In this document: positions 58,151 through 64,000 of the stretch, one piece after another
How positions within the stretch are numbered: the stretch's first letter is position 1
How the letters are laid out: each line of letters begins with the position of its first letter
Source: Chelonoidis abingdonii
Lineage: Eukaryota > Chordata > Testudines > Testudinidae
Assembly (NCBI RefSeq): GCF_003597395.2
Contig: NC_133777.1
Coordinates: 5,939,421 to 6,003,420, forward strand
Length of the DNA: 64,000 bases
Reading direction: 5' to 3'
The notes under the pieces: model-generated
The model's database searches: none
Seen by the model: the letters and a program-made list of their open reading frames with translations, nothing else
What the model was told of the DNA's origin: nothing
Program-made: the position numbers and the translations under genes

Positions 58151-59000
58151 CTACAGGAGAAATTAAATAAACTAAAATCAGAGCTGATTGGCATGTTCAC
58201 GTAGCTACATCGTTGGTCTATGCACTCAGTGTAAGGGGTGAGGTCAGTTTATTAAATGATCAGATTTCTACACATCAAATCCAGGCTGCCAAGCAGGAAT
58301 CCTGATGCACCAGCCTGTCAGTGGTTAACAGCACGATGGATTTTGGGGGCTGGTAAGATAAGGGTCACCTCACTTTCAAGCATGCCACATTTCTGATACC
58401 TGGGCCCCAATCTGCAAACTTTCTCTTTCTCCTCCTCCCCTAGCCGACATCCTCCCTCTCATGACACCCACTTTGGTCTGTCCCATGTGGTGCACCAGCT
58501 TGTTTGGGCTGGGGAAGATCTATCACTGCAGCATGGGCATGACCCCCAAACCTTCCTTTCTGACTAGCTTATGGATGGAACTAGACTGGCTGTACATGGA
58601 GAGGAGGAGACAATCCAACAACTACAGTACTACCAGCTGGAGCCTGCTGTGCTGATTCTACTTCTCCGCATGCCACCAGCTCAAGAAGTGGGAAACCATC
58701 GCAGAGAACTGGTTTGGTTTACAGAACTAGAGAAAACACTTTTTTATAAACACTTTTTTATAAACAGTTCCGACCAAAAGGCTAAAACGGATCCCAGAAA
58801 TCAAGAGATTCCCAGATTTCTGGGGTCTCTAGAACAGCTCCTCAATTCTTACCATGTATAAAATCACTCCATGAGCTTTGTCAATATTTTATACAGGGCT
58901 GAATATTTCTAAATGTCACAGGGTCTTTCCTGAAATGTTCAGCTGCAGAAAGTTTTGTTCAGATGAAGAATTAAGCCTCTTCCCTGCCTCAGCTGTGATT
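58151..59000. other. Intergenic sequence with no recognised feature
   Basis: Includes a local direct repeat CACTTTTTTATAAA at 58738-58764. Nothing else named. Confidence 0.45.
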
Positions 59001-59175
59001 TTTTGGAGAACAAGGAAGGCCAGGAACATAACTGCTATGCAGGATCAGATTCATACCCCACCTAACCCAGTATCCTGTCTCTGACAGTGCACCAGTACCA
59101 AATACTTCGCAACAGGATGCAAGAAACCCTGCAATGGATGATTATGGAATAAATCTCTTCCTAACCCCTGACAGT
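59001..59175 (-). repeat. Diverged CR1-type fragment
   Basis: AGGAAGGCCAGGAACATAAC, CACCTAACCCAGTATCCTGT, CTCTGACAGTGCACCAGTAC and AATCTCTTCCTAACCCCTGA match the family at 20450 and 48878 in order. Confidence 0.65.
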
Positions 59176-60244
59176 GGCTGACTAATGTGTGGTTGGAATT
59201 TGCCCACACGTGGGGTAAGGCAGTTTATGAGGTATAAAAAACAAATTGTAGGTCAGTGATTTTAAAATCAGGTCATGCCCCTGATATCCTGAGGTTTGCA
59301 TTTCAAACTTATGTGGGGTAACCGTGACATCTAGTGGCCTCCAAGGCTCATCACACATGGGTGTCCCCGTGGCTTTGCTAGTCAGAGTCTCAGGCAGGCT
59401 TGGTCAGCCCCTGCTGCCTGGACTTCACCGCTGTTGTTCAAGATAGCTAGAGATCAAAGCTAGCTCTGGTAGGTCTACATAGGTTGCAGTCACACCTCTG
59501 ACTGCGGCATACATATACTCTAACTCACTGTTGTGGAAATCGCTTGGGGGGAAGGTACCCTGTTGATTGGAATTTTCCTCAGCAAAGAAGCACTGCACCC
59601 AGAGTCAGAGGTGAGATGAATGACAGGGACTCCGAGGTCCATGGAATACAAGGCCCTGGCTATGTTAGAGTAATTGGCACTAGCATAGCGAGGTGTATAG
59701 ATCCTGGTGCAAAATCCCCTGATGCAGATGTACCACATCCTTGTAAATGGGGTTGGAAGGATTAGATTTGTATCGGTAAAGGTCAATACACGTCAGTTTT
59801 ACCAAACACACACAGACAAACCCATAAAAAATATTTCCATCGATAACAATCGAAATTTACACATAGGTAAAGTAAGGAAAATGCTGCTTGAGAACTTATC
59901 AGAGTTTAAGAATATTTATATGTTGTATATTCTGACATGCAACGTTGACAATTTGAGGTTTTAACAGCTATAAAGCTTTAACCTTTTCAATCTCAGCATC
60001 TACCTCATTAAATAATTACTCTCTGACCCCCCCCGATAATTTCCTGCAACTGTGAACATTTAAATAGATAAAAAATAAAAGCTTAAATCCCATAATTTTG
60101 CGCAACCATGAAAAGTGAAATTGTTTAAAAATAGAAGAAAATGCTTAAAAAGAAACATTAATCTTATGAAACAAACAAAAAATTCATTTCTGCCAAGTCA
60201 GCCTGTAGTGTAGGGGTTGCACTGGGGCCCTTTTGGTGCGTTTG
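59176..60244. other. Intergenic sequence upstream of B9D1
   Basis: A short DNA-element piece at 59450-59520 (AAAGCTAGCTCTGGTAGGTC). The rest is AT-rich and unrepeated as far as I can see. Confidence 0.4.
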
Positions 60245-60360
60245 CAGGGGCGGTGTCACCGTGTGCATCCCAGTATTAGACACAGTGGGTAAGATAATAT
60301 CTTTTACTGGACCAGCTTCTGCTGGTGAAAGAGACACGCTTACACTGAGCTTGCCCTTGT
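60245..60360 (-). repeat. Interspersed repeat end next to the CpG island
   Basis: AGACACAGTGGGTAAGATAA, TATCTTTTACTGGACCAGCT and TCTGCTGGTGAAAGAGACA are the reverse of the family at 57700-57810. Confidence 0.6.
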
Positions 60361-60680
60361 GGGTGACAGCCGGGGGGGGATGCCTCGGTGCAGATTGCCC
60401 TGCTGTAGCCAGGGCCCCATGCACACCTCCCCTTCTGTTTGGGGTGAGGGACTGGGGGTGCCCTCTCCTTGCAGGGCTACCACCCCCGTTCTCCTGGGGA
60501 GGGAACGCTCCCTTTGGGGCGTTATTGAGGTGGGGGATGGGAGACCCCTTCCCCTTTCTGGAGAGGCAGGGTTCTACCCTTTGACTTGACCTCTCCCCCT
60601 TCGCGCTGCGCTCCGTGGCAGGAAGTTTGTCCCGGCCGCCCTGCCGTCCGCCGGGCTGGTATCCAAGGCGGGCTGGGAGA

Positions 60681-60695
60681 GCGGCCCCTAGCAAC
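60681..60695 (+). promoter_or_regulatory. B9D1: RFX X-box-like motif upstream of the B9D1 ATG
   Basis: GCGGCC, three bases (CCT), then AGCAAC. The second half fits the RFX half-site RGYAAC fully, and the first fits GTNRCC at five of six positions with allowed 3-base spacing. It lies 25 bp before the ATG. RFX factors drive ciliary genes, so the place makes sense; binding is an inference. Confidence 0.55.
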
Positions 60696-60719
60696 GGGCC
60701 GGGATCGGCCCCCGGCGCC

Positions 60720-60788
60720 ATGGCAGCCGCTGCCGCAACCCCCACCGTCTTTCTGCTCATGGTGAACGGGCAGATCGAAAGCGCCCAG
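60720..60788 (+). CDS. B9D1: B9D1 exon 1
   Basis: ATG lies in a strong context (GGCGCCATGG) within the CpG island, and I take it as the start. The exon is 23 codons and ends CAG before the donor GTACGC. It encodes MAAAAATPTV, then FLLMVNGQIESAQ, the first strand of the B9 (C2-like) fold. Human B9D1 starts similarly but has a shorter alanine run. Phase 0 at the end. Confidence 0.96.
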
Positions 60789-61182
60789 GTACGCGGGGGC
60801 CGGCCGGGCCCTCGGGGGGTCTCTGAGGCCCTTTTCCCCGGGCTCCCCCGCCCCGCTTCTCGCGCGGCTGGCGGGACCCTGGCAGCCCCCCGGAACGAGG
60901 CTCTGTGGGCGAGAGCGCGGCCGGGGGCCGCGGTGAGGGGCGCGCTGGAAAGGCCTCGAACCGGGGTCTCCAGAGGGGATGGGGGCCCTTGTGGGGCCAT
61001 TGCCCGGCGCCCGCCTCCCCTGGCTCTGCTCCGTGCCAGGGCGAGCCCATGGCAAGTCCCCAGCACCGCGGCTCAGCAGGCTGCCAGAGCTGGGGCATTA
61101 GCCCCCCCCGGGCCGGGGTAGAGGGCAGCAAAAGGATGGGGCCCCCCCGGGCCACTAACCTGCTCTCCCCTTTCTTCCCCAG

Positions 61183-61251
61183 TTCCCAGAGTTTGACGAG
61201 CTCTACTGCAAGTACTGCTTCGCCTACGGCCACGACTGGGCCCCCACCACG
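61183..61251 (+). CDS. B9D1: B9D1 exon 2
   Basis: The acceptor is CCTTTCTTCCCCAG and the donor GTAAGA. 23 codons, phase 0 at both ends: [20 protein letters not shown] then PTT. The LYCKYCF..G.DW block is highly typical of B9D1. Intron 1 is only 394 bp and inside the CpG island; intron 2, of 1.4 kb, is filled by repeats. Confidence 0.97.
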
Positions 61252-61340
61252 GTAAGAGCCCCTCTGGCGCCCGCTGCGTCTGCCCTTGGCTCTGCCTTTC
61301 CCCCTCCGCCTCTCATGGAGCCTGCCCCCAAATCCCATAG

Positions 61341-61575
61341 GCTTGTGGGTATTGGAAATGTGAGCCCCCGGGGGCAGGGACTCGCTTCTGTGTTTGCAGC
61401 AGAGAATCCTGTGGCACCTTATAGACTAACAGACGCTTTGGAGCGTGAGCTTGCGTGGGTGAATACCCACTTCGTCAGACGCATGTTCTGTGTTTGTACA
61501 GCACCTAGCACAATGGGGTCTTGGTCCATGAGTGGGGCTCCTAGATGCCACGCTAACGCGAATAAAGAAAATAAC
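61341..61575 (+). repeat. SINE-like element split by an 89-bp insertion
   Basis: GTATTGGAAATGTGAGCCCC and GGGGGCAGGGACTCGCTTCT at the left continue after 61496 with TACAGCACCTAGCACAATGG, GGTCTTGGTCCATGAGTGGG and TAACGCGAATAAAGAAAATA. It lies in B9D1 intron 2. Confidence 0.82.
61397..61485. mobile_element. 89-bp insertion with an 11-bp target duplication
   Basis: TTCTGTGTTTG is repeated exactly at 61386-61396 and 61486-61496. The insert reads CAGCAGAGAATCCTGTGGCA, then CCTTATAGACTAACAGACGC, and ends GTCAGACGCATG. GTGGGT and ACCCAC (61455-61470) form a small hairpin. Same family as 54857-54909. Confidence 0.9.
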
Positions 61576-61659
61576 TCAGGAAATACACATAGTAGGATTT
61601 GGGGGGAAAGGGGGGACAATGACTACAAGTGTCTTTTTCCCTTTATTCTTTTGGAAAGG

Positions 61660-62175
61660 TGGAGTGGTCTAGTGCAAGGGTTCTCAACCTCATTCTTTCT
61701 GAGACACCCCCCAACATGGTGTAAAATCTCCACGGCCCAGTTGTGCCTCAGCTACTTTTTTCCCTCATATAAAAGCCAGAGCCAGCATCAGGGGGTAGCA
61801 AGCAAGGCTGTTGCCCAGGGCCCCATAACACAGGGGGCTTCACAAAGCTAAGTTGCTCAGGCTTCAACTTCAGCCCCAGGTGGCAGGGTTCAGGGCCCTG
61901 GACTTCAGCCCCACATGGCAGGGCTTTGGCTTTCTGATCTGGGCCCCAGTGAGTTTAACACTGGGCCAGCTTGGCGGACCCCTGAAACCTGTTCGCGGCC
62001 CACCCGGCGGCCCCAGACTTCTGGCTGAGAACCACTGGTCTAGTGAACGGAGCACAGCCTTGGGAATATATCCTAAACTCTAATATCATCTCTGCCACTG
62101 AATTTTGAGCAAGTCATTTCACTTTTCTGTGTTTTATTATTCCCTCGTTTAGAAAATGAGATGAATTATTCCTTC
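61660..62175 (-). repeat. MIR SINE broken by a hAT-like element
   Basis: GTGGTCTAGTG at 61664-61674 continues at 62038 with GTCTAGTGAACGGAGCACAG. ATCATCTCTGCCACTGAATT, GAGCAAGTCATTTCACTTTT and TTTAGAAAATGAGATG complete the MIR reverse order. Confidence 0.8.
61675..62037. mobile_element. hAT-like element, 363 bp, exact 8-bp target duplication
   Basis: CAAGGGTTCTCAACC at the left and GGCTGAGAACCACTG at the right are inverted with small changes. GTCTAGTG flanks both sides exactly (61667-61674 and 62038-62045). Inside, CTTCA..TTCAGCCCCA..TGGCAGGG occurs about twice. Lies in B9D1 intron 2. Confidence 0.92.
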
Positions 62176-62668
62176 TTCACTTCACAGAGGAAGTGCAGAG
62201 ATCTTTTAATGTTGGTACAGTGCTTTGAAAAACTAGAGTGCTGTGTATGTGCTGTGTGTTGTGGGTTTAGTTATACTTATTCTTTATTTTGTGGTTTACA
62301 TATTCAAAACACTTCTTTTAGTTATTATGAATGCAGTCAATGTTCTTCATAAATGTTGATAAGATTAGCTACTTGCAAATTAGTAGGAATAAGGGTCAGA
62401 TTTTAAATGGGTTTAATTTTGCATCAATTTGTTTGCCCAACCCTGCATTTGCACATGCAAAATATTGTATGTACAAATTGAAGGTAAGGAGCTTTGGTTA
62501 TTAAAAATGTAAGCTCTTTGGGGCAGGGTCTGGAACTTGGCCCTGGTGGTCTGTCTGTAAACAGGCAAAGAAGTTTTATATTCACTAAAAGCATATGCAC
62601 TTTCCACTCTGTAATGTGAGTAAATAGAAGCAGCTTGTATTTGTACAATATGTAAGCTCTTGTTTTAG
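62176..62668. other. B9D1: B9D1 intron 2, 3' part
   Basis: AT-rich; a SINE-like piece at 62500-62545 (ATGTAAGCTCTTTGGGGCAG, GGTCTGGAACTTGG) of the family at 52515. No other feature. Confidence 0.5.
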
Positions 62669-62780
62669 GGTTTGGAAGAGGGAATATCTCAGATCACCTC
62701 TAAAAACAGAGATGCACAGCAAGCCCTTGTGTGGAATTTTCCAATTGACATCACCTTTAAAAGTACCAACCCCTCTGGCT
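62669..62780 (+). CDS. B9D1: B9D1 exon 3
   Basis: The acceptor is CTCTTGTTTTAG and the donor GTAAGT. 112 bp: 37 codons plus the T of a TGG. It encodes [20 protein letters not shown], then [25 protein letters not shown] and WNFPID.TFKSTNP are near-identical to human B9D1 (from memory). This is the core of the B9 domain. Confidence 0.97.
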
Positions 62781-63648
<868 letters not shown>

Positions 63649-63820
63649 TAATCAGAGCCAAAGTAAGTGCCCCCCAAGTGTCTCTATAACTTGCTTACAC
63701 CACAGGTATGGAATCTATTCTCTGACACAAGCCTTGGTCATTGGACCTGAGCCTTGTTGCTTTTTATTCAGTGCAGGTTTAGTTTTAATTTGTGTATGGG
63801 GGAGGGCAGTTGAACAAACT

Positions 63821-63907
63821 GGCCCAGATCCTCAAAGCGATTGAGGCACCAAACCCCTATTGCTTTCAGTGGGAGGTAGGCACCTAAATGCCTTGGAGGA
63901 TCTGGGC
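63821..63907. repeat. B9D1: Palindromic repeat, 87 bp
   Basis: GGCCCAGATCCTCAAAG at the left pairs with CTTGGAGGATCTGGGCC at the right. Inside, GAGGCACC and GTAGGCACCTAAATGCC add partial pairing. It lies in the intron after exon 4; a hairpin-type element common in turtle DNA, from memory. Confidence 0.8.
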
Positions 63908-64000
63908 CTGCAAGTCTTCACTTCAGCACTGTCATGTCTGTCGGGGGGACTGCACCACTTAGGGTTTGAAGGTGCTCCCCTAGCTGGCCTCTCTCCTGTG

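Larger units (their letters stand above)
60361..61270 (+). promoter_or_regulatory. B9D1: CpG-island promoter of B9D1
   Basis: G/C-rich with many CG dinucleotides, in contrast to the AT-rich DNA upstream. It spans the presumed start site, exon 1 and exon 2. No TATA box is evident before the ATG, as is usual in housekeeping and ciliary genes. Limits are by eye. Confidence 0.85.

Noticed and set aside
60164..61066. 300-aa minus-strand frame over the B9D1 promoter, which might suggest a divergent gene
   Set aside because: GC-rich DNA gives few stops by chance. The frame covers B9D1 exon 1 in antisense, and its product shows no recognisable family.
60615..61121. 168-aa plus-strand frame containing the B9D1 start
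   Set aside because: It reads exon 1 straight into the intron; the donor at 60789 and acceptor before 61183 give the true protein.

Overview
The window is vertebrate nuclear DNA, most likely from a turtle. It has spliced genes with GT/AG introns, long introns, a CpG-island promoter and many old interspersed repeats. CR1 LINE tails ending in repeated TTCTATGAT, MIR-type SINEs, short hAT-like elements with GGGTGACCAGAT or CAGGGC ends and LTRs starting TGTCATAAACAGATAG are a mix I associate with turtles. Other non-avian sauropsids are the alternative; the species cannot be fixed from this sequence.

Region 1 (1 to about 24,235, + strand) is the 3' part of CACNA1H, the Cav3.2 T-type calcium channel alpha-1 subunit. 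Five exons are clear: 5000-5121 (domain IV pore loop), 5621-5959 (end of the loop, IVS6 and proximal C-tail), 14088-14274, 19540-19718 and the last coding exon 21335-22522. A 3' UTR of about 1.7 kb follows. A sixth, phase-compatible candidate exon lies at 8552-8707 and may be an alternatively spliced C-tail cassette. The 5' part of the gene is outside the window.

Region 2 (about 24,236-60,360) is roughly 36 kb with no gene that I can support. It holds two solo LTRs with 5-bp target duplications, CR1 fragments, many short DNA-transposon copies, MIR and other SINE pieces, and a few AT-rich unique stretches that could be conserved non-coding elements. A 93-bp assembly gap sits at 43507-43599.

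Region 3 (60,360-64,000, + strand) is the 5' part of B9D1, a B9-domain protein of the ciliary transition zone. It has a CpG-island promoter with an RFX X-box-like motif just upstream of the ATG. Four exons are visible (60720-60788, 61183-61251, 62669-62780, 63467-63563); the rest lies beyond the window.

The two genes are in the same orientation and have unrelated jobs: membrane calcium entry and the ciliary gate. I see no novel multi-gene system. The points most worth a second look are the candidate CACNA1H cassette exon, a C-rich/G-rich minisatellite inside an intronic hAT element, the B9D1 X-box, and two very short insertions of one repeat family that carry 15-bp and 11-bp target duplications.
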